Assembly (NCBI RefSeq): GCF_024198255.1
Contig: NZ_JAJVKW010000012.1
Span: 307,458-371,457 of the forward strand
Source: Myxococcus guangdongensis
GTDB lineage: Bacteria; Myxococcota; Myxococcia; Myxococcales; Myxococcaceae
Direction of reading: 5' to 3'
Length of the DNA stretch: 64,000 bases
In this document: positions 24,074 through 32,079 of the stretch, in pieces
How positions within the stretch are numbered: position 1 is the first letter of the stretch
Layout: each line of letters starts with the position of its first letter
Position numbers and translations under genes: made by a program
Notes under the pieces: model-generated
Database searches by the model: none
Told to the model about the DNA's origin: nothing
The model's input: the letters and a program-made list of their open reading frames with translations, nothing else

Positions 24074-25041
24074 GCGCGGCCGCCAGCGTGTCGCCGTGCG
24101 AGCGGTGCGCGTGCGAGCTGGAGGCGGATGACCTGCGCTGCCCGGTGTGTGGCCTCGCGACGCCGGAGCCGCCGAGGAGGGAGGCCGTCGCCGAGCGCGC
24201 GCGCGTGGTGCGCTGTGACAGCTGTGGCGCGTCGGTGGAGTACTCGGTGGAGGCGCGGGCGCCACGGTGTGACTACTGTGGCGCGGTGACGCATGTGGAG
24301 ATGACGGTGGACCCGGTGGAGCAGGCGCAGGGGTGGCTGCCCTTCTCGGTGGAGCCGTCGTTGGCGAGCGAGGCGCTGTCGCGCTTCCTGGGGCGCAAGG
24401 CCTTCTTCCGGCCGTCGGGGCTGGCACAGGAGGCGGCGCTGGAGTCCATGCGGCCGATGTGGTGGCCCGCGTGGGTGTTCAAGGCGGGCGTGGAGGTGAG
24501 CTGGACGGCGGACTCGGACGCGGGCTCACGGCGCTCGGACTGGGCGCCGCACGCGGGCCGCACGCACCTGGACTTCTCCAACATCCTGGTCGCCGCGTCG
24601 CGCGGCTTGAAGATGGAGGAGTGCGACAAGCTCACGCCGCACTACCGCTTCGATGAGAGGGTGGGCGAGGCGCGAGGGCCGGAGGGTGCCAGCGTCGAGC
24701 GCTTCGAGGCGACGCGCTCGGGGGCGAGGCGCAGGGTGTTCCAGTCGGTGGAGCGGCTCGCGAGCGAGCACGTGCAGTCGAGTGGAGACATCCCCGGCAG
24801 TCGCTACCGGAACGTGCGCGTGGCCGTGGCCCTGTCGAGCCTGCGCACCACGCGCTGGGCCTTGCCGGTGTATGTGCTGGCGTATCGCTATCGCGACAAG
24901 CCGTACCGCGTCCTGGTGCATGGCCAGGACGCGGAGGTGGTGTTTGGCGAGTCGCCCATCTCCGTGTGGCGCGTGCTGGGTGTGGTGCTGGCGGCGCTCG
25001 CGGCGCTGATGTTGATGATGCTCATCGCGGGGAGGATGTAA
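24070..25041 (+). CDS. Zinc-ribbon membrane protein, second of a pair
   Basis: A 323-residue paralogue-like partner of the preceding protein. It carries two zinc ribbons at the N-terminus (CERCACELEADDLRCPVCG at 10-28; CDSCGASVEY...CDYCG at about 49-75), a central domain, and a C-terminal membrane helix (VLAALAALMLMMLIAG). The C-terminal third aligns by eye with its neighbour: YRVLVHGQDAEVVFGESPIS against LRVLVNGQTGEVVGKAPLS, just before the anchor. The two probably form a heteromeric membrane complex. The start overlaps the previous stop (ATGA). Confidence 0.85.
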   Translation: MSAAASVSPCERCACELEADDLRCPVCGLATPEPPRREAVAERARVVRCDSCGASVEYSVEARAPRCDYCGAVTHVEMTVDPVEQAQGWLPFSVEPSLASEALSRFLGRKAFFRPSGLAQEAALESMRPMWWPAWVFKAGVEVSWTADSDAGSRRSDWAPHAGRTHLDFSNILVAASRGLKMEECDKLTPHYRFDERVGEARGPEGASVERFEATRSGARRRVFQSVERLASEHVQSSGDIPGSRYRNVRVAVALSSLRTTRWALPVYVLAYRYRDKPYRVLVHGQDAEVVFGESPISVWRVLGVVLAALAALMLMMLIAGRM

Positions 25042-25208
25042 CGCGACGGTGTTGTCCGAGGCGCGTGATGACTGCACCCGCGCTCGAGGCGCAGGTGATT
25101 CGAGGCGTCGAGCACGGGTGGGCGTGAAGGCGAGGCGTCGACGGGACTGCGTACGGGTACGCGCTCGTGACGTGGAGCGCGAGCGGAGGGTCGCCCGGCG
25201 CCACGCGC

Positions 25209-26612
25209 TCAGGGCGCGTCGGGCTCGTCGTCCGATTCGAGCGGCTTGCTCCCACCCGGAGGCGTGACGTCGTCCTCCGGCCACGGCGCGTCCACCGGCG
25301 CGGAAGAGGCCACCGACTCCGCTTCGACCTTGGACGTCCACCACGCCTCCTCCCCATCGCGAGGCGCGGGCTCCTCCACCCGGGCGCGCGTCACCCCGCG
25401 CTTCCCCGGCACCCCGAACACCCGCGCGGCCTCCTCGGCCAGCGAGCCCTCGGAATCCAGCTCCGCGAGCCCACCCGGCTCCAGCGGCACCGACGCCTCC
25501 TCCGCCGTGAGGTCCTCCGGATGCAGCCCGCCCTCGAGCAGCTCCGCCTGATTGCGCCGGCTGGTCGCCTCCATCGCCACGCGCGCCACCTCCTCCGCCG
25601 TCGCATGCCGCCCCTGCCCGGGCGCGTGCACGCTCAACCACCCGCGCAGCACGCACCCCATCTCCTCCGCCGTCTGGAACCGCTCCGCCGGGGCCCTGCG
25701 CAGCGCGCGCAGCACCACCGCCGCCAGCCCCTCCGGCACGTCCGCGACCATCCGCGCCACCATCTCCGGCTCCAGGTTCGCCATCCGCGCGGCCACCTCG
25801 TCCACCGGCATCCAGGTGGGCCCCTGCGCCTCCAGCATCAGCCCCTCCGGCAGCGGCGGAGGCGGCGTGTCCTCCACCGCGAGCGGGTGGCGCCCCGTGA
25901 GCAGCTCCAGCAACACCAACCCCAGCGAGAACAAGTCCGAGCGCGCGTCCACCGCCGGCGCGCGCAACAGCAGCTCCGGTGACGCATAGGCCACGTCGCC
26001 CTTCACCAGCGGCCGGCTGGTCTCCTCCCGCCCCACCAGCCGCGACGACGCCACGGTGAAGTTCGTCAGCTTCACGTCCCCATGCGTCCCCACCCGGATG
26101 TTCCGCGGGCTCACGTCCCGATGCACGATGCCCAGCGGCCGGTTCCAGTCATCCACCGCCAGGTGCGCGTGGTGCAGCGCGTCCGCCACCTCCGCCACCA
26201 CGAACGCCGCCAGCGCGGGGGACACGGGCCTCCTGCGCATCGCCGTCAGATTCAACAGCGTGTCCAGCGAGCGCCCCTCCACGTACTCCATCACCACGTG
26301 AGGCGCGCCCCGGTACACCTTCATCTGGTGCACCTGCGCGATGTTGGGGTGCTTGAAGCGGAACGTCAGGCTGACCTCCTCCACCAGCCTGCGCCGCTCC
26401 ACGAAAGTGGCCGGGCTGCGCAGCCGCTTCACCACCACCAGGCCGCTCTGCCCGTCCCGGTAGCGTCGCCGGACCAGCATCAACAGCTCTCCGGTGGAGC
26501 GCACCTCCAGCTTGCGCACGAACTCGAACACCGTGCCGCCCACGTTGAACAGCACCCGCGGCCGCCGCGGTCCTCCAGGAGAATCCTCCGTCGTCGTGTC
26601 GGGCGTCGTCAT
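25209..26612 (-). CDS. Ser/Thr kinase-like protein, probable pseudokinase
   Basis: A 467-residue protein with a eukaryotic-like kinase domain (about 25-330) and a disordered acidic tail, no membrane helix. The ATP-anchoring Lys62 (VVVKRL), catalytic-loop HRD (164-166) with Asn171, and the SPE motif are present. The Gly-rich loop is absent (KLEVRSTGELL in its place), and the metal-binding DFG is replaced by Asn184-Phe-Thr (KLTNFTVAS). It should thus bind substrate or partners but is unlikely to be a normal phosphotransferase. The ATG at 26612 has GAGAGG upstream. A second, intact kinase gene lies 121 bases upstream on the same strand. Confidence 0.85.
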   Translation of the reverse strand: MTTPDTTTEDSPGGPRRPRVLFNVGGTVFEFVRKLEVRSTGELLMLVRRRYRDGQSGLVVVKRLRSPATFVERRRLVEEVSLTFRFKHPNIAQVHQMKVYRGAPHVVMEYVEGRSLDTLLNLTAMRRRPVSPALAAFVVAEVADALHHAHLAVDDWNRPLGIVHRDVSPRNIRVGTHGDVKLTNFTVASSRLVGREETSRPLVKGDVAYASPELLLRAPAVDARSDLFSLGLVLLELLTGRHPLAVEDTPPPPLPEGLMLEAQGPTWMPVDEVAARMANLEPEMVARMVADVPEGLAAVVLRALRRAPAERFQTAEEMGCVLRGWLSVHAPGQGRHATAEEVARVAMEATSRRNQAELLEGGLHPEDLTAEEASVPLEPGGLAELDSEGSLAEEAARVFGVPGKRGVTRARVEEPAPRDGEEAWWTSKVEAESVASSAPVDAPWPEDDVTPPGGSKPLESDDEPDAP

Positions 26613-26733
26613 GGCCTGCCTCTCAACCTGGGAAGTGATTTGGGCGCTACAGGATGCTCCAGGTAACACGAAGCCGGCCGTGATGGAATATCTGAGGTTG
26701 GGCGCCACCCATTGGACCTCAGGTATCGAATGC

Positions 26734-27909
26734 CTAATCCTCCTTGCGCCAGGGCCTGAGCGCGCCCTTGAGCACGTGCAGCCGTCGACGCAGCCAGGAG
26801 CGCCAGGCAGAGACGGGCGGGGCCACGGGCTCGGTGGAGGGCGTGCGGGCTGAACCCGAGCCGGAGCTGGCGCCGGGCCAGTCCGGCCAGCGCATCCACT
26901 GCCGCATCTCCCGTTCCTCCTCGTCCCCATCGAACAGGGACTCGTCCTCCTCGGTGACGGCCTCGTGCGGCGGCCGGGGCGGGAACAGCGGCGCGTCCCA
27001 CGTCTCATCCGCCAGCTCCAGCGCCGCGCTCAACGCGCCGAACAGCTCCGCGCCGCTCGGGAACCGTCCGCCCGCGTGCTTGTCGAGCAGCCGCAGCACG
27101 ATTCCATCCAGCACCCGGGGCACGCGCGGGTTGAGCACGGAGGGCAGCTGCAACTGCGCCGACTCGATGCTGGCCAGCAGCGCGGACGGCGGCAGGTGGG
27201 CCGGATAGGGGAAGGTGCCCGTGAGCACCTCGTGCAGCACCAGCCCCAGCGAGTACAGGTCGTCGGTGGGCGCGAACCGGTAGCGCGCGCCCGGGATGCG
27301 CGGCCCCATCCAGAAGCGCAGCGACTCCGGGCTGCGATAGCTGGGCGTGCCCGGTGGCAGCCGGTCCTCCGTCAGCGACGGGGCGCACGGATGGTCCCCC
27401 GAGCCGAAGTCCACCAGCACCGGCTCCCCGTCCGACGCGCGGACGATGATGTTGCTGCCCTTGAGGTCGCGGTGCACCACCCCCGCGCCGTGGATGGCGT
27501 CCAACGTGAGCGCCAGCGACGCGAACACCTGCGCGACCCGGCGCGGCGTGGCCTTCTCCGTGGTGGCCCACCGCGCCAGGGTGGGGCCCTCCACGTAGTC
27601 CATGATGAGGTACAGGTAGCCGCGGTGCGCGTCCGGCCAGCGCCGGTAGCCGAGCAGCTCCACCACGTTGGGGTGCGCCAGGTGCATCAGCAGCCGGGCC
27701 TCCCGCTTCGTGCGCGCGTCCACCCGCGCCTCGTCGTTCTCCGAGGGGCCCTCCAGCGCGAACTTCAGCGCCACCGTGCCCTTCGTCTCGCTCTCCGCCA
27801 GGAAGATGGCGCCGTAACCGCCCGTCGCCAGCCTCCGGATGATGCGCAGGGCCCCCAGCTGCTCCGAGGGTTGGAGCAGCAGCGGGTGCATCGCCTCCAG
27901 GTCGCTCAT
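26734..27909 (-). CDS. Eukaryotic-like Ser/Thr protein kinase
   Basis: A 391-residue soluble kinase with complete catalytic motifs: Gly-rich loop ATGGYGAIFLAE (28-39), Lys49 in VALKFAL, HRDLKGSN (146-153), DFG at 167-169, and GTPSYRSPE in the activation segment. The C-terminal 110 residues are acidic and Pro/Ser-rich, followed by an Arg-rich end (SWLRRRLHVLKGAL). It has no membrane helix or PASTA domain. The start at 27909 has GGAGAGG upstream; further Met codons exist upstream in frame. It is in series with the pseudokinase gene downstream, so the active kinase may modify or pair with it. Confidence 0.9.
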   Translation of the reverse strand: MSDLEAMHPLLLQPSEQLGALRIIRRLATGGYGAIFLAESETKGTVALKFALEGPSENDEARVDARTKREARLLMHLAHPNVVELLGYRRWPDAHRGYLYLIMDYVEGPTLARWATTEKATPRRVAQVFASLALTLDAIHGAGVVHRDLKGSNIIVRASDGEPVLVDFGSGDHPCAPSLTEDRLPPGTPSYRSPESLRFWMGPRIPGARYRFAPTDDLYSLGLVLHEVLTGTFPYPAHLPPSALLASIESAQLQLPSVLNPRVPRVLDGIVLRLLDKHAGGRFPSGAELFGALSAALELADETWDAPLFPPRPPHEAVTEEDESLFDGDEEEREMRQWMRWPDWPGASSGSGSARTPSTEPVAPPVSAWRSWLRRRLHVLKGALRPWRKED

Positions 27910-27960
27910 CGTCCCATCCTCTCCATCTGTCCCCACCCATGAGGGCATCACCAGACCCGA

Positions 27961-28040
27961 GACCTTCGAGGTCGAATCCCTCTCGGTAAATCGAAACCCC
28001 GACAGCGAATCTGGATGACCTTGGTCAACCTCTGACGTCA
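27961..28040. promoter_or_regulatory. Three palindromes between the kinase and XRE genes
   Basis: In the divergent gap 27910-28139 there are GACCT-TCG-AGGTC (27961-27973), TGACC-TT-GGTCA (28016-28027) and TGACGTCA (28033-28040). The first two share the half-site GACC/GGTC. They are well placed for binding by the adjacent XRE proteins and control of both divergent promoters. Confidence 0.5.
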
Positions 28041-28139
28041 TTAGCATGGCAACCCTCTTTTTGGGTAGTCTTCCCCTCTCCTGAGGTAGGGTGCGGCGCG
28101 GACGATGTGGTAGGGAGACTGTCGAGAGGCGCGGGGACC

Positions 28140-28511
28140 ATGAACGAGGAACTGGCCATCACCGTGGGGACGGCGGCGAAGGCGGCGCGGGCTCGGTTGG
28201 GATTGACCCAGGCGGACGTGGCGGAGCGCGTGGGCATCGCCATGGAGGTCTACAGCCGCATGGAGCGCGGCCGCGTGCTGCCCAGCGTCACCACGCTGCG
28301 CAGGCTGTGTCTGGTGCTGTGCATGGACGCGAACGCGCTGCTCGGCTTGTCGGAGGGCGCGCCCGTGGCCGTTCGAGGGCCGGTGGGTCCGCGCGTGGAG
28401 GACCCTCCCGTGCTGCGCCGACTGTTGCGCTCCCTGCGCGCGCTGGAGCCGGAGGCGCTCCGGGCCGTGGTGCAGGTGGTCCAGGGCGCGCTCGCGCTCC
28501 GGCGGCGCTGA
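28140..28511 (+). CDS. XRE-family helix-turn-helix regulator, first copy
   Basis: A 123-residue DNA-binding protein with an N-terminal Cro/CI-type HTH (residues about 10-66: LGLTQADVAERVGIAMEVYS, then MERGRVLPSVTTLRRLCLVL). The C-terminal part is a helical tail (LRRLLRSLRALEPEALRAVV). The ATG at 28140 is preceded by GCGGGGACC and starts the HTH region directly. It is closely similar to the next gene. Divergent orientation to the kinase at 27909 suggests local regulation, probably through the palindromes in between. Confidence 0.9.
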   Translation: MNEELAITVGTAAKAARARLGLTQADVAERVGIAMEVYSRMERGRVLPSVTTLRRLCLVLCMDANALLGLSEGAPVAVRGPVGPRVEDPPVLRRLLRSLRALEPEALRAVVQVVQGALALRRR

Positions 28512-28569
28512 GCTCCGATGGGGACGGGAAACTTGCCTCCCCCGCGCGCCGTGCGACGCTGGCCGAATC

Positions 28570-29007
28570 ATGCGTGAGCCCGTCGACCACAAGCTCGCGG
28601 CCATCCTGGGTGGGGCGGCGCGGACCGCTCGCCTGCGGTTGGGCCTCACCCAGAGCGACGTGGCCGAGCGAATCGGCATGGCCATGGAGGTCTACAGCAG
28701 GCTGGAGCGCGGGCGGATGTTGCCTCGCACGCAGACGCTCAAGCGGCTGTGTGACGTGCTCCAGGTCTCCTCGGATACGCTCCTGGGGGTCGGCCGCGGG
28801 GGTGCCCCGGTCACGCCCGTGACGCGCAAGCCGGAGCGCGAGGACCCGCTGGAGCTGCGCCGCATGACGCGCAAGCTCCGGGAGCTGGAGCCCTCGCAGC
28901 TGCGCGCGGTGTCGCGCGTCGTCAACGCCGTGGTGTCGGTGATGCCGCCCCGGGCCGCCCCGGTGAAGCAGGCCCGTCCGGCGCGTCGGCGCAAGGCAAC
29001 CGGCTAG
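28570..29007 (+). CDS. XRE-family helix-turn-helix regulator, second copy
   Basis: A 145-residue paralogue of the preceding protein. The HTH (LGLTQSDVAERIGMAMEVYS, LERGRMLPRTQTLKRLCDVL) matches it at most positions, and the C-terminal LRRMTRKLRELEPSQLRAVS matches LRRLLRSLRALEPEALRAVV. The last 20 residues are basic (PARRRKATG end). The 58-base gap and shared order suggest a tandem duplication that kept both copies as DNA-binding proteins. Confidence 0.9.
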   Translation: MREPVDHKLAAILGGAARTARLRLGLTQSDVAERIGMAMEVYSRLERGRMLPRTQTLKRLCDVLQVSSDTLLGVGRGGAPVTPVTRKPEREDPLELRRMTRKLRELEPSQLRAVSRVVNAVVSVMPPRAAPVKQARPARRRKATG

Positions 29008-29143
29008 GCGGCGGGTGTCAGGAGGCTGGGAATGTGAGCGCGCCGGGTGTTGAATCCCCGACGCGGAACCCTGGACAAACGTCCACTCGCCAGGTTCCCC
29101 GCACGTGGGTTACCACACCCTTTCCCCTGGAGGTCCGCCCCTC

Positions 29144-29521
29144 ATGACGACCCTTCGCAAGGTGATGCTGGTGGATGATGAAGAGGACATCCGCGCCATC
29201 GGGAAGCTGAGCCTGAGTCGGGTGGGCAAATGGGACACGGTGCTGGCCTCGTCGGGCGCCGAGGCCCTCTCCAAGGCCGCCGAGGAGCTGCCGGACCTCA
29301 TCCTGCTGGACGTGATGATGCCGGGCATGGACGGGCCCACCACCTTCGGTGAGCTGCGCAAGCAGGTGGCCACGTCGAGCACGCCCATCATCTTCATGAC
29401 GGCCAAGGTGCAGAAGCAGGAGGTGGAGCGCTACCTCGGGCTCGGCGCGGTGGGCGTCATCAGCAAGCCCTTCGACCCCATGACGCTGCCCAAGGAGATT
29501 CGCAAGCTGGTGCCGGAGTGA
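29144..29521 (+). CDS. Single-domain response regulator
   Basis: A 125-residue receiver domain with all key residues: acidic pair in VDDEED, phospho-acceptor Asp in LLDVMMPG, Thr in FMTAK and Lys in ISKPFDP. There is no output domain, so it acts by protein contact, for example as a phosphate shuttle or sink. The gene overlaps the hybrid kinase gene by four bases (GTGA), so the kinase is its likely partner. The ATG at 29144 follows CTGGAGG. Confidence 0.93.
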   Translation: MTTLRKVMLVDDEEDIRAIGKLSLSRVGKWDTVLASSGAEALSKAAEELPDLILLDVMMPGMDGPTTFGELRKQVATSSTPIIFMTAKVQKQEVERYLGLGAVGVISKPFDPMTLPKEIRKLVPE

Positions 29522-32079
29522 GCGGCCCGCGCCTGTCGAAGCGCTCCGTGGCCCTCCCGGTGGGGGCGCTGCTGGTGCTGTGCGCCCTGTTCGTGGTGGG
29601 CCGCCCCTGGGGCACCGCCCGCATCGACGCGTACCGCACGGGCCTGCAGCAGCTGCGCCTGGCGAGCGCGGAGCTGGAGCAGGACGTGCTCCGCGAGCGG
29701 CTGGGCTTGCCCGAGCGCCACGGCTCCCACGCCCAGGCCTTCGCCGCGCTGAGGGCCCGCGCCGAGGCGCTGCGCGACGTGCCGTCCTTCCTGTCGGCGG
29801 AGGAGGCGCGGGTGATGGCGTCGTCGCTGGACGCGTACCAGGGCGCGCTGGAGGACAACCGGGTGCTCCTGGAGCGCTCGCGGGCCGCCCAGGCCCGGGG
29901 CGAGCAGCGCGAGGCGGACGCCGCGATGCAGGCCCTGTTGGAGCGCTCGGCCAGCGCGCAGGCGGAGCGGCTGGTGGGCACCTTCGTCCAGCTGCACGAG
30001 CGGGCGCAGGTGGCCAACGAGCGCACGCGCGTCGTCTTCTTCGCGGCGTCGCTGCTCTTGGGGGCGTACGTGGTGGTGGTGCTGGTGCGGCTGTCGCGCG
30101 CGTCCGGGGAGCTGGCCACGCTCAACGCGGCGTTGGAGCAGCGCGTGGAGGAGCGGGGGCGCGAGCTCGTCGCCGCGAGCGAGGAGCAGCGCACCACCCA
30201 GGCGCGCAAGGCGGCCATCCTGGAGGCGGCGCCGGACGGCATCCTGCTCATCGACGAGGGGGGCCGGCTGCTCGAGCTCAACCCCACGGCGGAGAAGGTC
30301 TTCCGGCTCACGGCGGCGGAGGCGGTGGGGCGCGAGTTCCTGGCGCTCGCCCTGCCCGCATCGTTGCCCGCAGGCAAGCGCGAGGAGGTCTCCGCCGCGC
30401 TGCGCGAGACGTCCGGGACGGCCACGCGGCTGGAGTCGCCGTGTCTGCGCGCGGACGGGAGCATGTTCCCCGCGGAGCTGACGCTGGCGCGGGTGCCGGG
30501 CGAGGGGCCCGCGCGCTTCACCGCCTTCGTGCGCGACATCACCGAGCGCAAGGAGGTGGAGCGGATGAAGAACGAGTTCGTCTCCACGGTGAGCCACGAG
30601 CTGCGCACGCCGCTGACGTCCATCCGCGGCTCGCTGGGGTTGCTCGAGGGCGGCATCGTCGGCGAGATGCCGGAGCCCGCGCTGGAGATGGTGCGCATCG
30701 CGCGCTCGAACACGGAGCGGCTCATCCGCCTCATCAACGACATCCTCGACCTGGAGAAGATGGAGGCGGGGATGCTCGAGCTGAAGCTCGCCTCCCTGGA
30801 TGCGCGTGAGCTGGTGGAGGCGACGCTCGGGGGCCTGAAGGGCGTGGCGGACGCGGCGGGCGTGGTCCTGCGCGCGGACGTGGAGCAGGCGCCCCGCGTG
30901 CGGGGAGACCGGGACCGCCTCATCCAGGTGCTCACCAACCTGGTGTCCAACGCGGTGAAGTTCTCCACCGGGGGCGCGGAGGTGGTGGTGCGCGTGCTGC
31001 CCCAGGCGCCGGGGCGCGTGCGCTTCAGCGTGGTGGACGCCGGCCCCGGCATCCCCGAGGAGCAGAAGGACCGGCTGTTCGCGCGCTTCCAGCAACTGGA
31101 CGGCTCGGACACGCGCTCCAAGGGCGGCACGGGCCTGGGGCTGGCCATCTCGCAGGCCATCGTGAACCAGCACGGCGCCGGCATCGAGGTGCTGAGCGCG
31201 TTGGGCAAGGGCTCCACCTTCACCTTCGCGCTGGACGCGGCGAAGCCGGTGTCGGGCTCGCACCCGGCGGTGGTGGCGGCGACGACGGCGCGCGACGCCA
31301 GCCGGCACGACGTGCTGGTGGCCACGGCGGACGCCGAGCTGTCCGGATTGTTGCGTGGGTTGCTGTCGCAAGAGGGTTACCGCGTGGTGCGGGCGGTGAG
31401 TCTCGCGGAGGCGGCGAAGGTGCTGGAGGCCGAGCCGCCGGACGCGGTGGTGTTGGACACGCGGATTCCGGATGGGCAGGCGCTGGACTGGGTGCGCTCG
31501 TTGCGCGAGCAGCCGCGCACGCGGGGGCTGCCGGTGGTGGCGCTGTCGGGGCGCTCGTCGGAGGGCGAGGGCGTGGGCACGCCGCTGGTGGTGGACTGGA
31601 TGTCGCAGCCCCTGGAGGAGTCGGGGTTGCTCAGCGCGCTGCGCCACGCGATGCGGCGGCCGGGGCAGGCGCGGGTGCTGGTGGTGGATGACGACGTGGC
31701 CACGCGGCGGGTCATCTGCGCCAGGCTGGAGCGGCTGGGGCGGGTGCAGGTGTTCGAGGCGGCGGACGGGGAGAGCGCGGTGGAGCTGGCGCGGCGCACG
31801 CCGCCGGACCTCATCGTGCTGGACGTGGGGCTGCCGGGGCTGGATGGGTTCGAGGTGGTGGACATCCTCCGCCGGGGACGGGGGCGCACGACGCCGCTCA
31901 TCGTCTTCACGGGGCGGGACTTGTCGCGCGCGGACCAGCGGCAGCTGACGCTGGGGATGACGCGACATCTGAGCAAGGCGCGCTCGTCCGAGGAGGAGCT
32001 GGTGGCCTCGGTGCGCGAGCTGTTGCATGAGCTGCTGTCCGGCAAGGACGGCGAGCCGGAGACAAGGGCCGCTTCATGA
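29518..32079 (+). CDS. Membrane hybrid histidine kinase with PAS and two receivers
   Basis: An 853-residue hybrid kinase starting at GTG 29518. Two membrane helices (about 11-30 and 175-195) flank a helical periplasmic segment. A PAS domain (about 235-345) is followed by HisKA with phospho-acceptor His360 (VSHELRTPLTS), a complete HATPase domain (NLVSNAVKF, DAGPGIP, GTGLGLAIS), then two receiver domains. The second receiver has a standard Asp (IVLDVGLPG); the first (VVLDTRIPDG) has lost several conserved positions including the Thr and Lys regions. Both neighbours overlap by four bases, so the three genes form one translationally coupled phosphorelay. Confidence 0.93.
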   Translation: MSGPRLSKRSVALPVGALLVLCALFVVGRPWGTARIDAYRTGLQQLRLASAELEQDVLRERLGLPERHGSHAQAFAALRARAEALRDVPSFLSAEEARVMASSLDAYQGALEDNRVLLERSRAAQARGEQREADAAMQALLERSASAQAERLVGTFVQLHERAQVANERTRVVFFAASLLLGAYVVVVLVRLSRASGELATLNAALEQRVEERGRELVAASEEQRTTQARKAAILEAAPDGILLIDEGGRLLELNPTAEKVFRLTAAEAVGREFLALALPASLPAGKREEVSAALRETSGTATRLESPCLRADGSMFPAELTLARVPGEGPARFTAFVRDITERKEVERMKNEFVSTVSHELRTPLTSIRGSLGLLEGGIVGEMPEPALEMVRIARSNTERLIRLINDILDLEKMEAGMLELKLASLDARELVEATLGGLKGVADAAGVVLRADVEQAPRVRGDRDRLIQVLTNLVSNAVKFSTGGAEVVVRVLPQAPGRVRFSVVDAGPGIPEEQKDRLFARFQQLDGSDTRSKGGTGLGLAISQAIVNQHGAGIEVLSALGKGSTFTFALDAAKPVSGSHPAVVAATTARDASRHDVLVATADAELSGLLRGLLSQEGYRVVRAVSLAEAAKVLEAEPPDAVVLDTRIPDGQALDWVRSLREQPRTRGLPVVALSGRSSEGEGVGTPLVVDWMSQPLEESGLLSALRHAMRRPGQARVLVVDDDVATRRVICARLERLGRVQVFEAADGESAVELARRTPPDLIVLDVGLPGLDGFEVVDILRRGRGRTTPLIVFTGRDLSRADQRQLTLGMTRHLSKARSSEEELVASVRELLHELLSGKDGEPETRAAS

